Assembly (NCBI RefSeq): GCF_026151205.1
Contig: NC_087077.1
Coordinates: forward strand, 9,353,983 to 9,417,982
Reading direction: 5' to 3'
Length of the DNA stretch: 64,000 nucleotides
Source: Bolinopsis microptera
Taxonomy: Eukaryota; Ctenophora; Tentaculata; Lobata; Bolinopsidae
Part shown: piece by piece, positions 10,611-21,900 of the stretch
Numbering within the stretch: the first letter of the stretch is position 1
Layout: every line of letters begins with the position of its first letter
The notes under the pieces: model-generated
Told to the model about the DNA's origin: nothing
The model's database searches: none
The model's input: the letters and a program-made list of their open reading frames with translations, nothing else
Translations under genes and position numbers: made by a program

Positions 10611-10848
10611 GAACAACTTAGGAACAGATGTTTGGACCTATATTCTGGGGGCCCTGTTAAAAAATGGTGTTTTTACAGGTGAAAAAAAAGTACACTTAAA
10701 AACCAAATAATTATTTTCAACTACCCAAGAAACATTTAAAGGGTTATTATGTACATATTTACAGCCCTAAACATGCTTAGAAGTAGTTTTAACACCTGTT
10801 TCTAAGTGCTCAAAAAACGACCTATATTCTGGGGGTCATATACCCGTA

Positions 10849-11090
10849 CATCATACCTTAATAACAGATCCTTCATAGTAACTATTGATAAATCAAGATC
10901 AAAGAGATGCTTCCTTAGAATTGGAGTCCCGCAAGGTTCAATTCTAGGTCCAATTATGTTTATACTTTACACAAAGGAGCTCAATCAGATAGCAAAGAGA
11001 CATGGATTTAACATCCACATGTACGCAGATGACACTCAACTGTACATTGAGTTTAACCCAATATTTCGAGATCTGTCAACAATCGAAGAG
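10849..11090 (+). pseudogene. LINE-A pol: RT core with active site
   Basis: Continues LINE-A after the TA-flanked element: YLNNRSF, RIGVPQGSILGPIMF and MYADDTQLYI (motif C with the Asp pair). It breaks at STIEE, at a target duplication AAGAG (11086-11090), and resumes with R-I-T-N-C-F-E-D-I-K after AAGAG at 14276-14280. Confidence 0.85.
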
Positions 11091-11590
11091 GAAAACAAAT
11101 TTTTTTAGGAAAACAAATTTAAATTTTGGTATTTATTAATAACAATCAAAAAATATCATATCATAAAAATAAAGCCGCGCGTTGGTTGACTGCCTCAGTA
11201 AGGTGAATAATTTAAGCTTGAAGGTGCCCTGCGCATTTACAGAACCTTATGCGGCGATCACATATTCATGAGGACCTGTGAGCGCCAAATTTAATTTAAA
11301 GTTTCTAGAAATCATACATCACTACGAGTTACTCATGCTTTTGGATTATAAGAGTGCGGATTGTCAGGTATTTCATTCATTCATACTTAATCGGTTTAAA
11401 GCTGTATATTTAGAACTCACTATTGTTTAAACTACGAAAGCAGAACTAGATAATGGACAATATACCGACGACAATACCCGAGTGCCGCATTGACTTTTCC
11501 GGATCCGTTTTTACCGAAGGCTTATCCACCAGTTACTCATGCTGCATGTATAGTCTGATAATATTTTGTCTTATCTCTAGCAAGCATTCT

Positions 11591-11714
11591 GTGAAACTAA
11601 TAAATCATGAAACTAATAAATCAATGTTTTAGCTCATTTTACAAAGTCAAATATTTAAAACAATTAAAATTGTATAGTGCTCAATTTGTAAATGACTAGT
11701 TGATCTTTGCTATT
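11591..11714 (+). repeat. Direct repeat R1, copy 1
   Basis: About 124 bp, nearly identical to 12860-12984. It begins in a duplicated TGAAACTAATAAATCA motif and ends at CTTTGCTATT. Confidence 0.85.
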
Positions 11715-12469
11715 CAATGAAACAAGAAATTCAATGAAACAAGAAATTTAATTTTAGCACATTTTACAGAATAAAAGATGTAAAACAATTCATAAAATAT
11801 AATGCCCATTTGGTGTATGACTTTTTGTCCTTGACTGCTTGTTTGGTTTTGGAAGGACAGGTAACTAACGGGGCAAGGAATGCGCGTGCCTGGGAGCTTT
11901 TGCACACACCAAAACGCTAGTTCAGTTAAGTTTTTAGAGACAAGGCTCACATTAGGACTATACGAAAAATTGTTAGCAGACATTAGGGGTTCTGTTTAAA
12001 GTTTTTACTATATAGGTTGCAGTCCTGTTGTGACAAAAAGTCTACACTAAAACATGCTTGATTTTATATTGTGTAGTTCAAGGATTAAAAATGCACCTTC
12101 AAGGTGGATATTGGAGAGCAGGCGAAAGATTATGGCTTAAATTTATGGTTATAATAAGCTATAAATATTTTAAACTATACAATGCTAATTAAAAATTTCT
12201 TTATACTTCATTCTCAAATTTAAATTTAAAAATTCAAAAATATACATTCATTTTATTAAAACTTTCTCACACATACTTTACTCACAGGACAAGACTTGGA
12301 AAACAGTAGCCTAGGGTAATTTAATTTAGATGTGTGTGACCAGCCAGTTATAATGTTTGGAAAATAATATTTGTGCAGTCAAAGTCTTTTACGGTCCAAT
12401 CAAGCAGGGCGTGGTTATGTTGATTAGCTAGTAGCGCACGTTTTAGCTTTCCTCGCAAGCACATTACAC

Positions 12470-12638
12470 TATTGGAAGTTTGTCAAGGACTGGCAGCTAG
12501 CGGGGCAAGGAATGCACGGGCTTAGGGGCTTTTGTGCACACCAGAACACTAGCTCGGTAGATTTTTGGAAACTAGAAGGACTGAAAACTAAAATTGTTTT
12601 TGATGGAGGCTGAGGCATGTTTTTGAGAGGGACGGTAT
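12470..12638 (+). repeat. Direct repeat R2, copy 1
   Basis: A 169-bp segment from ATTGGAAGTTTGTC to GGGACGGTAT, identical by eye to 12981-13149. A diverged version lies near 11832-11940 (GGGGCAAGGAATGCGCGTGC). Confidence 0.85.
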
Positions 12639-12859
12639 TTAAATAGCTTGTGGTAACAACTGGCCTTTACTTTAATAGGATGAAGTTTTAGTTTTAGGAC
12701 AGGAAGAAGGCATTAAGAAGATTTGCTCTTTGTTTACAAGGCAGAATATAAGCAATGTTGGTTATATTCTGTAAATTGAAGTGTCGTATTTATTATAGAA
12801 GAGCCAGCCAACCTCCGCATTATAATCTTTTGTGTGCCAAGTTCGTTTATAAAATCTCA

Positions 12860-13149
12860 ATGAAACTAATAAATCAATGAAACTAATAAATCAATGTTTT
12901 AGCTCATTTTACAAAGTCAAATATTTAAAACAATTAAAATTGTATAGTGCTCAATTTGTAAATGACTAGTTGATCTTTGCTATTGGAAGTTTGTCAAGGA
13001 CTGGCAGCTAGCGGGGCAAGGAATGCACGGGCTTAGGGGCTTTTGTGCACACCAGAACACTAGCTCGGTAGATTTTTGGAAACTAGAAGGACTGAAAACT
13101 AAAATTGTTTTTGATGGAGGCTGAGGCATGTTTTTGAGAGGGACGGTAT
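12860..13149 (+). repeat. R1 copy 2 fused to R2 copy 2
   Basis: The second copies of R1 and R2 are joined directly, sharing the TATT junction at 12981-12984. In the first copies they lie about 750 bp apart. This junction suggests deletion-type recombination after tandem duplication. Confidence 0.8.
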
Positions 13150-13262
13150 AAACACTTTCTCACTACACTGCGCTCACACACGTTAGTAAGACAAAGGAAA
13201 ATGCACACCCAGCTAATTTTCAATTTCAAGATAATCATTTTGGATGTGAAAATCTAATCATA

Positions 13263-14029
13263 CAGGGTGGGCCAAAAGTCAGTACCCATACGTTGGCCTC
13301 AATAGCTCCGCCGTGTTTTATATTTGAGAGCTGTTGCTTTGCAGATGGCATACTGTACTTACTGGTTCGAGGATTCTGTCGTCAAAATTTTAAAATTCGA
13401 ATATTTTAGACCACGTCCATTCAATATTAAAACACCTTTATTGTTTTCTCTGAACATGCTGAACGCCTAATTTTTTCAGAGACGGTAAAGTATCAAATGT
13501 TGCATATGATCTGAAAACATGAGGCAAAACGGATTAGAAATGACGATGTTATCTATCATTTTCTGTATCTTGTTAACAATATTGACTGGGTGATTATGTG
13601 AAACCGTGACACGACACCTTAATTGGGCACCCTTAACAATTCCCATCATGTTTAACGGGGTAGTTAACGGCGGCACCTTATCACGTGATTAGGTAAACCA
13701 ATCACCTGATCACACGTAATGAATAAACTCGTTATGCTTCATATCTCGGTCATCTGAGAAGCTACAGTTCTAATTCTTTCAGGACAAACGTAATTCGAAT
13801 GGCCAAACACAATTCAATAACATTTAGCTTGATCCGACTATCCAAACTATCAAATAAATGTGAAAATGAACCTCCATTTGAAAAAAATGAACGCGAATAT
13901 TTTTCGAGTTGACAAATTCCTCGAACCAGTGGTGGTACTAAGTCATACCAGAAAGAAGTATTTAAATTGGGCACTCAGTGACTGAGCTATAAAGGCCAAC
14001 GTATGGGTACTGACTTTTGGCCCACCTTG
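13263..14029. mobile_element. Mariner-like MITE with TA target duplication
   Basis: The left end CAGGGTGGGCCAAAAGTCAG and the right end are inverted copies over about 38 bp (up to CGTTGGCC), with TA on both sides (13261-13262 and 14030-14031). Ends beginning CAGGGTGG with a TA duplication are common in mariner-type elements. The 767-bp body has no transposase frame. Confidence 0.85.
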
Positions 14030-14280
14030 TATAATAAGATTGATCCAATAATCTAAGATGAACGGTATATCATAGCTCATCGTTATTAAAATCCGAATGG
14101 ATGAATTAATCAAGTAATGTTCCCTTTCAACACAACTAAACAACAAACAAATGCTTGCTCACCAGTGGTGACGCAATTGTAGGGGTATGCAGTTGGTTCA
14201 GATAACTCTCACCCCAACGACGGCGTCGAGAAATTATCAAATTATGCATTTGCGCCATACTGGACACATTCTATATTTAA

Positions 14281-15027
14281 GAGAGAATAACAAATTGTTT
14301 TGAAGATATTAAGACCTGGGCCTGGATGACCCAAAATAAACTCAAACTGAACCAAAACAAAACAGAAGCTCTTGTAGTACAGACCAAGAACAGTTACTCT
14401 TCATGTCCAGTCGTTTCAATACAACTTGACAATGCAGCTGACCCTGTGGATGCATCCCGCACAGTGAAAAGTTTAGGTGTCCTATTTGATCAATTCCTAA
14501 CATTTGAAGATCAAATAAATTCAATTATCAGTTGCTGCAATATCCATCTGAGGAACCTTCGAGTTATGGGCTCAGAGCTTGACTACGATCTAAAAAGACA
14601 GCTCAGTCACTGCTTGATCTTTTCAAAACTAGACTACTGCAATGGACTCTTATACGGTTTAACCGATCTTCTCATAAAGAGACTCCAGAGGGTACAAAAT
14701 TCCTGTGTTCGATTCTTGTTTGGTTGGAAAGCTATCAAAAAATGGGACAGTGTCACTCCATTCCTGAAAAAAGCCCATTTTCTTCCAATACGACAACGAA
14801 TAGAGTATAAGATTGCTCTAACCGTGTTCAAATGCGTCAACAACATAGCGCCAGAGTATATCACCAAATGTATTGACATCAAGAGTCAACCTTTACGTGT
14901 ACTAAGAACTGAAGAAGACTATTTCCTCCTAAATGTTCCTCCTATTTATCAATTGAGAACACTAACCAATATCGTCTTATTTAAAAAGAAACTAAAAACT
15001 CATCTCTTTGAAAACGTATTTGTATAA
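14281..15027 (+). pseudogene. LINE-A pol: RT thumb and C-terminus
   Basis: Resumes with E-D-I-K-T-W and QNKLKLNQNKTEALVV, then ends in the CR1-like C-terminal segment (LFKKKLKTHLFENVFV) and a TAA. The 233-codon stretch from 14326 is uninterrupted. Downstream 15028-15290 is its 3' UTR, which includes the 86-bp repeat described at 15058. Confidence 0.85.
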
Positions 15028-15057
15028 GTATCATGTATTACCTTTCTTATAAAATTT

Positions 15058-15143
15058 AACGGGTGATACTCGTAAAATATCTGTTCCATATATTGGACCG
15101 TCGACGAGTCCAACTCGGCGTGCGTCCTGGTAGGTTGTAAACC
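15058..15143 (+). repeat. 86-bp interspersed repeat, copy 1
   Basis: AACGGGTGATACTCGTAAAA through a hairpin GGACCGTCGACGAGTCC to GTAGGTTGTAAACC. An almost identical copy lies at 62522-62608 in unrelated sequence. It may be a small SINE-like element inserted in the LINE 3' UTR; no clear tRNA A/B boxes are visible. Confidence 0.75.
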
Positions 15144-15840
15144 AACAACATAAAATCCATACTTCATAAAAATAAATTCTTATGTACATGTTACTCATGA
15201 GTCGCTTTAGATGGTTTGAACTGAATCTTTGGGTTTTGATTTCTTTATGGCTATAAAGCGATGTATAAATTCCTACTTATTATTATAAAGGGTCTCAATA
15301 AGAGGTCTCGACTGCCTAGGCGTCAGACCTTGGCAGTCGGTAGTTTTCCTCTGGCCCGGGATCAGCTGACCCTAGGGACCAGAGGATAAAGGTGTAGAAA
15401 CTATATGTATCTACAAAACTTTCAAGGTTGTTTTTACAAGAGACAGGGCTTGCTGCGCAAGGGAAGAAAAGCGGGAGAAACACTCACAAATTATACAAAT
15501 AAATATTATAAAACATAGCAAAAAGAAATTCAAACAATCCTACACTACTACAAATGTTTATTACATACTACAATGTGATACATGATAATTATATGCTGTA
15601 TAGACAAGAAACAGGGCTTGCAGGGCAAGAGATGGATCAAAGGGACTAGTCACAGAGTGTAATATACAGTGATTCAGCAAGAACCCATTGCTGAATCTGG
15701 CACACAAAATACCACAATCAATACAAAAATATACAATATTATATCAAACAATATGTTTATACAAGAATCAGGGCTTGCAGAGCAAGAGAAGAAAAATAAG
15801 AGAAAACTACCATCAACTGTATATACCGTAGTCCATCAGA

Positions 15841-18662
15841 CCCAGTGGCAAATAGTCAGGCGTCCAGGAATTTAACACCTAGTCAAAATTTGTTGATAAC
15901 CGGTAAAATAAGATTCTTGTGCAAAAAATATTCACATTAATTCAAAATTAAATTGAAATTAATCGCTCTCAGGGCTCACGCGATGTTACATTACTTTATA
16001 GACTCGAAGTTCGAATCGAGCGCATTCCTAGATTCCATGACTATTTCTTACCTATAAGATTGCTTGACTATTTTTTGCGCATTCAGGCACCAAAAAACGC
16101 GCAGAAAACGCGCGCTATCCATGCCTGCTTCCCCAACTTCCCGGAATATGAAAAAAATAGTCATGTAAAATAGTCATGTGAAATAGTCATGCAAAATTTC
16201 AGCTCTGATACGCTAAAATATCAAGTTAATCTTAAACAATCGACAATCTATGAATCCTCCCAATCCTCCCAGCCATATTAACTGGTGAACGGTGTAAATA
16301 TAGAGCGGCATTTTAAAATTTAGCATTCAAAATTTTATGGATTCAAGTTGGCTCCTTTAGTTTCACATCCGAGACCGATTTCCACGATCAATTTAATATT
16401 GTAGCTACAAGTCAACAACAGTGTAAGTGGGAAGGAAGTGAATCTAGCCATTGCTACTATATCAGGGGAACTCGTGTGTTCTAGGCTTAAGCAAGTTTCA
16501 CATCCTAGATCATCTAGAGTACAGTGCAAGTGTGAAACAGTACTTTAAAATTGTATTTTTGATTTGCTCGCTTCCGCATTTCAATAATACTCACAATTTG
16601 GTTTTAGAGTTGCACAGTGGGCCGCGAAGGGGGGTCATGATAGTTTAGGCATGAAGGAATGGTCTGATTGGTCATATATACTGTTCTTAAGAGTTGTTTG
16701 GCCCAAAAAGTCGTTTAAAGACATTTTCAGAGCTCCAGTGTGATCACAAACAAAGTTATTTCGATATTTTGAATTTTCCAAATTTTCAACATTTTCATAC
16801 GCAGACCCTTTATATCCCTATAATTGATGTTTAATGCGGAATTCTGTGCAGAATGATCATTTCTAGTGGTAATACGATCAGAGAAGGGTGTTTTTTGATC
16901 AACTTTATGTAAAAGGAAGCCAATTCAATGCTCCCCAACCCGCGAACACGCGCACATAACGCGCGCGCTTTCAGGAGTTTAATCCACTATTTACATGGTT
17001 TGAAGTAACCACAGAGATGGTTATATGTATACATTTGGGGATAAGATAAGATAGCTGGAAGGAGCTTCTGAAACTGAATTGTGTCACTCCATAAGTTGTA
17101 GACACCAAACTGCAAACTCAATTTTAATTAGCTTCTAGAGTAGATTTTTTTCACTCTCGCCCCAGTGAAAATCAGTTTTTCTGGATTTTTTCCAAAAGTA
17201 AGCATTTTGGGCCTTCATGACCTTTAAAGTGTCAATAGAAACATGTGCATTGCGGTCATTTTAAGCCAAAGTTTGAGTCTCTAAGACCTTCAGAAGCTGA
17301 GATACAGATTTCCCATATATGCGCGTAATGAAAAAAATGGGCGTGGCCCCCACAGGGTTGGGAACAGCGACACAACATGTGCTGTTCGGTGATTTGAGTT
17401 ACAAATGACCTATTTAACCCGATTCAGCATCAAAAAACTCTATACATCGAAGTGCACACTCAACCCCACCCTTTTACTAGAATATTGCTTATTTAGCGCC
17501 AGGAAAATACACCAAAATGAGAGCAAATGGGGATTTTCAAAAATTCATAAAATGGAAAGCCAGATCCAGCCACAACCATTCTTGGTTGCATTTGTTAGGA
17601 AATTGTCGGTACTTAAAGATAAAAGTGGTTTTTAGTGGGCACTAGAAGGCACTAACAACTATTCCTGGTCTTGAAGACTTGAAAAAAGGTGAAAAAGAGG
17701 GTCAAAATTTGCCTCAGCGCGTAAATTTTTCCTAATCAATTGGCATGATAAGGCCTATTTCACCAGAAAGATCATTCAAAACTGTTCTAGGAGGCATCAA
17801 AATAATCATTAAACCTTATTAGGCCTTTTTTCTGAGCCACAGGGATTTAGTGGCCATTTTCACTGCTTAAATTGATTTTTTTGGCAGTCAAAAAAATGTC
17901 TATATTTGGCGCGCTGCCAAAATTCAGCATTTAAATATTTTCCAATTTGGTTTTTTGCACTTTATGTGTATATCTATTTACTAGGAGATGAGATAAAGAA
18001 AATGGGATTTAAGGAAAGTCGATTTTTGGCCTAAACTATCATGGTGGCCCACTGTGAGTTGTATACTTTCCCTAAGATTAATTGTAGTCTAGTCAATTAC
18101 TATGTCAAACTACTACTACTACCAGTACTACTACTACTATGTCGAAACTAAGTCCGATCTACGCCAGATAATCCCCTCCATTATACATCCTTATCCCGCT
18201 TTTAATCCGAAGTTTGCCATCGTATATTGTCAAAGATTGTATATAACTTGGCAGAAGCAAGCTTCAGATCCAAAGTCAGTTCATAAGTATCAACAATCAA
18301 CACAGGATCGAAACCACTTCTAAAGTACCGAATCGTCCAATGTGCTGGAGTTAGTTAGGCCTTGGCGCTCTATCTGGAAGGCAAGTTTGGGGCCTATATA
18401 GTGCGTTTAAAAAATATTTCCTTGCGTTTCAAATAAATCAAAGAATTCTCAGAAATTTTTTATTTAATTTCAAAATTTACAATTGCATATTCATCCGGTA
18501 ATTATTCTAATGGATACGCTAAGCATTTCAAACTTATCTTGACCTCGGAGTCGGAGAAGAGCTGACCAGTGACCAGTCGGCCGCGGAGCGGCCGAAAAAT
18601 ATATAGCCTTTTTTTCTTCCCAAACTGGATTCCTAGTCATATTTAAAATTTATTCCACTGGG
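15841..18662. mobile_element. hAT-like element, 8-bp target duplication, in LINE-C 3' UTR
   Basis: Flanked by exact 8-bp duplications CCATCAGA (15833-15840 and 18663-18670). The short terminal inverted repeat is CCCAGTGG at both ends, followed by partly matching A/T-rich sequence and a shared GACTA motif. Eight-base duplications with CAGTGG-type ends fit the hAT superfamily, though P and other 8-bp families remain possible. No transposase is present; apart from a nested Transib-like element the body is AT-rich with ATAGTCATG repeats near 16150-16190. Confidence 0.75.
16613..18056. mobile_element. Transib-like non-autonomous element with RSS-like ends
   Basis: Both termini begin CACAGTGGGCC and share a further internal block ATGATAGTTTAGGC in inverted orientation. 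The exact 5-bp sequence AGTTG flanks both ends (16608-16612 and 18057-18061). A 5-bp duplication together with CACWRTG termini is the signature of Transib and the related RAG-like transposons; CACAGTG is also the V(D)J RSS heptamer. The 1444-bp body shows no transposase or RAG1-like frame, so it would need a helper in trans. Confidence 0.8.
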
Positions 18663-18901
18663 CCATCAGATAGGTAATCATTACCAATACACAAATCAGC
18701 AGGGCTAACAACAATATAAAATCCATAATAAATACTCAATCTACCCAATATACGAGTTAAAAATTGTATAAACAAGAGACAGGGCTTGCATAGCAAGGGA
18801 AGAAAAATAAGAGGACCAGGTAAAAAGTGTTTATTAGAGTACCCAGTGAAAATTAAACTAAAAAAAAAGAGTATTTACAGTGTATTATACACTCAAATAT
18901 A

Positions 18902-21900
18902 TTATATGTCTAAGACCATCCTGAGAATCCTGGCTGATCCAAGCAGAGCTGTCTTCTGGAGATTAGAGATGCTCAGATTGCAGTGGACTGCGTCGAGGTG
19001 TTTACGAAAGTTTATGGTGATAGTTCCTAATGCGCCTATCACCACAGGGACGATTGTGACCTTTCGTAAATTCCAGTTCTTCTTAATTTCTCTTTTCAGG
19101 TCTTGATATTTCAGAATCTTTTCTTGTTCTCTATCCAAGATCCGGGTATCTCCTGGGACTGCAACGTCAATGATGGTTGCTGCGTTGGTTACCTTGTCTA
19201 CCAGGAGGAGATCCGGTCTACAGTGTTCGATAACGTGGTCCGACTGGACATGGAAGTCCCACAATATCTTGACTTGTCCGTTCTCCAGCACCTTCTCTGC
19301 CCGGTGTTCGTACCACCTTTTACTGCGTGGGAAGCCGTATTCCTTGCACAGACTCCAGTGCAATGCGGCAGCTACTTTGTCATGCCGACACTTATATTCT
19401 GTCTGTGAAAGTTTTGGGCACCCATTCAGTATGTGGTCTATTGTCTCGTAATGATTTCTGCAGAGTCTGCAGAGGGGAGAAGAGCCAGGTGTTTTGTCAA
19501 TCCTGTGCTTCACGTAATTAGTCCTAAGTGCTTGGTCTTGGGCTGCTATCAACAATCCTTCTGTCTCCTTCTTCAAATCTTGTTGGGTGAGCCAGTTCCA
19601 AGAGGTTAACGGGTCTGCTGTACCCATCATCTGCCTTGGGAACTGTCCGTGCATCACTTTAGCAGTCCATTTCTCCTTGCGGATTTCCTCGCGTTGTGTT
19701 CGGTCAATATCTTTCTCTATCTCTTCACCCAAGAGTATCTTGTCTTTGACAAAGTAGTCCTTCAGAGCAATCAGTTCTGGGTCTCTACTTCTCACCACAT
19801 AAGTAGTGAGTGCATTCTCCTCTCTCTTAACGACTTCCTCTATACTATGTAGCCCACGGCCACCCAGTTGACGGCTGACGTATAACCGATCAACATCTCC
19901 TTGGGGGTGGTGAGCTCCATGTATCCTCATCAGTTTCCGGGTCTTGACATCTAAGGCTTTGGTCTCCCCAGCATTCCATGAGAGAATTCCAGCTCCATAT
20001 CTTATCACAGGTACAGCCCAGGTGTTAATCGCTTGTATACTATTCCTGCCATGAAGCTGGGATTTCAAAACCTTTTTAACTCTTCTGATATACTCTTTTG
20101 TAACCAGTGCTTTCATCTCTTTGTGTAGTATATCATTAGCTTCTAGTATTCCGAGATACTTATAGCCGTCGTCCTCCAACTCATGGATCTGTTCACCTGT
20201 GGGTAGGGAGATGCCTTCAAAAACGGCTCTTGCTCCCTTCTTCACCTTCACCACGGCACATTTCTCTAGCCCAAATTCCATTTTTATGTCACTGCTGAAC
20301 TCTGCTGTGGTATTAACCAGTGTGTGCATTTCGTCTTCACTCTCGGCATACAACTTGAGGTCGTCCATATATAGCCTATGCGACACTTTCGGTTGACCTC
20401 CTCTCTCCAGAGAGTATCCTATGTCATGCTTATTCAAAAGAATGGACAGGGGTATAAGACTAATGATAAAGTGGATAGGTGAGACTGAGTCTCCTTGGAA
20501 TAGACCTCTATTAATTTTAATTCTCCCAAGGGAAACTTTACCAAGCATCAGGTTAACATACGATTGTTTGAAGGAGGCTTCAAACAGGTCTATGATGCAT
20601 GAAGAGATGCCACACATGGTCAAACAAGATAGAATCCAGGAGTGTGGGACGCTATCATACGCCTTCTTGTAGTCTATAAACGTCATGTTCAGGTTCCGCT
20701 TCCTTCGTTTACAGTTCTTCAGGATGAGTTTGTCTATCATTAACTGTTCTTTACATCCTCTACTCTTCTTCTTGCACCCTTTCTGCTCAGGGGGGAGGAG
20801 CTTTTGCTGGTCTAAATGGTGGTAAATGGAATCTGAGATTAGACCAGTGAACAGTTTCCACATAGCTGATAAGCAAGTAATCGGTCTGAAATTGCCTGGG
20901 ATGGGTCCTTTCGAGTGGTCCTTGATGAGCAGGTACGTGCGTCCCAATGTCATCCAGTCTGGGATATCAGCGTTGGTTAGGCAATTCATAAGTTGATCTG
21001 CAATCCTATTGTGGAGTTCTTTAAAGTGCTTTATCCAATAAGCATGCAGTCCGTCTGTACCAGGAGAGGACCAATTAGTCATTTTCTTCACTCTATCTGC
21101 AACCAGGGTGTTAGTTATAACAAACTGTCTCTGTTCATCTGCTGAGGCTAGTGCTGTTCTGACATCCGGTAACCATTCAGCATCACTGTTGTGTTCAACC
21201 GGCTGCTCCCATATGTTCTTCCAGAACTTCAGACAAGAATCCTTGTCAGCCTCAGGGTGGGAGATATCCTGTTCTTCAGGGTTTGTTTGAAGGTTTCTGT
21301 AGAACTGCCTCTGGTTGTTTCCAAACAACTTGTTCTGGTGGTATCGTTCGCATCTTTTATTAAATCTCTTTATCTTAGCTGCTTTTGCGCGAAGACGTTG
21401 CTTGAGCTCCTCAATGATGCATGGTATACCCTTTTTCTTCAACAGAGGGTGACGTCTGTTGAGCCCTTCTAGTATTTTTTGTTTAAGGGTAGTACCTTTC
21501 TTCTTCTCCTCAAGGTAGGAGATGTCTTTCCTAACCTGGGTAATCTTATCTTCGATTCTTCTTTTCCATAGTGGAGTTTTCCGTTTCCCTGTATTCTTAT
21601 TTGCAGGTTTTTCACCAAGTCTTTCGCTGACTAAATGTGCCCCTGCAAGCAATAGGGTGTTGGTTTCAGTGATTGAAGAAGTTGGAATCTCTGCTATACA
21701 TGAGTTGATGAGAGATGTTTCCTCCATAAGCTTCTTTCTGTTCACATGTCTCAGGGGCTTGGTTTCTATCACTGAAGGGTCTTCTAGGAGCCTTTTTAGC
21801 CGTTCAATGATTGCCTCCTTGTCAAAATCAGGTACCGTTGTGGTGGGGGTGAGTTCTTCGGCGGCGACAGTTGGGATAGTTGCATCCCTCAACGTCCTGA

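Larger units (their letters stand above)
7199..10846. mobile_element. TA-flanked inverted-repeat DNA element with CCCCCAGAATATAGG repeats
   Basis: The left end is CGGGTATATGACCCCCAGAA and the right end is its exact inverse complement; both continue into ATATAGG, so the TIR is at least 26 bp. TA lies on both sides (7197-7198 and 10847-10848), and excising the element plus one TA rejoins the LINE-A frame (E-W-F-T-S-Y-L-N-N-R). The 15-bp motif CCCCCAGAATATAGG or a close variant occurs eight times: forward near 7210, 7228, 7587, 7611 and 8299, reverse near 8472, 10637 and 10821. The orientation flips between halves, like subterminal transposase-binding sites. The rest is non-coding apart from an inserted LINE (8597-10610). 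The TA duplication suggests the Tc1/mariner assemblage; no transposase is encoded. Confidence 0.88.
11091..14275. mobile_element. 3.2-kb insertion in LINE-A with 5-bp target duplication, unclassified
   Basis: AAGAG flanks both ends and removing the interval plus one copy rejoins the LINE-A frame. I see no terminal inverted or long terminal repeat that would classify it. Inside are mosaic direct repeats (11591-11714 with 12860-12984; 12470-12638 with 12981-13149), a diverged third copy of the second unit near 11832-11940, and a mariner-like MITE (13263-14029). No ORF in it resembles a known protein. Confidence 0.6.
5152..15290 (+). mobile_element. CR1-type LINE (LINE-A), dead, split by two insertions
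   Basis: One plus-strand non-LTR retrotransposon can be followed in five pieces: an ORF1-like region (5152-6108), post-endonuclease linker and RT (6127-7198), RT core with active site (10849-11090), thumb and C-terminus (14281-15027), and a 3' UTR ending in GCGATGTATAAATT and a TTA-rich tail near 15290. The first break is a 3648-bp TA-flanked element (7199-10846), the second a 3.2-kb insertion. Removing each restores the RT frame. The endonuclease domain is missing between 6108 and 6127 and several stops or frameshifts are present, so the copy is inactive. Confidence 0.85.

Noticed and set aside
15058-15143. Hammerhead ribozyme suspicion for the 86-bp repeat
   Set aside because: Neither strand has the CUGAUGA and GAAA core boxes.
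15990-16030. tRNA-like B box (GTTCGAATC)
   Set aside because: There is no matching A box or cloverleaf at the correct distance; it lies inside an AT-rich transposon body.
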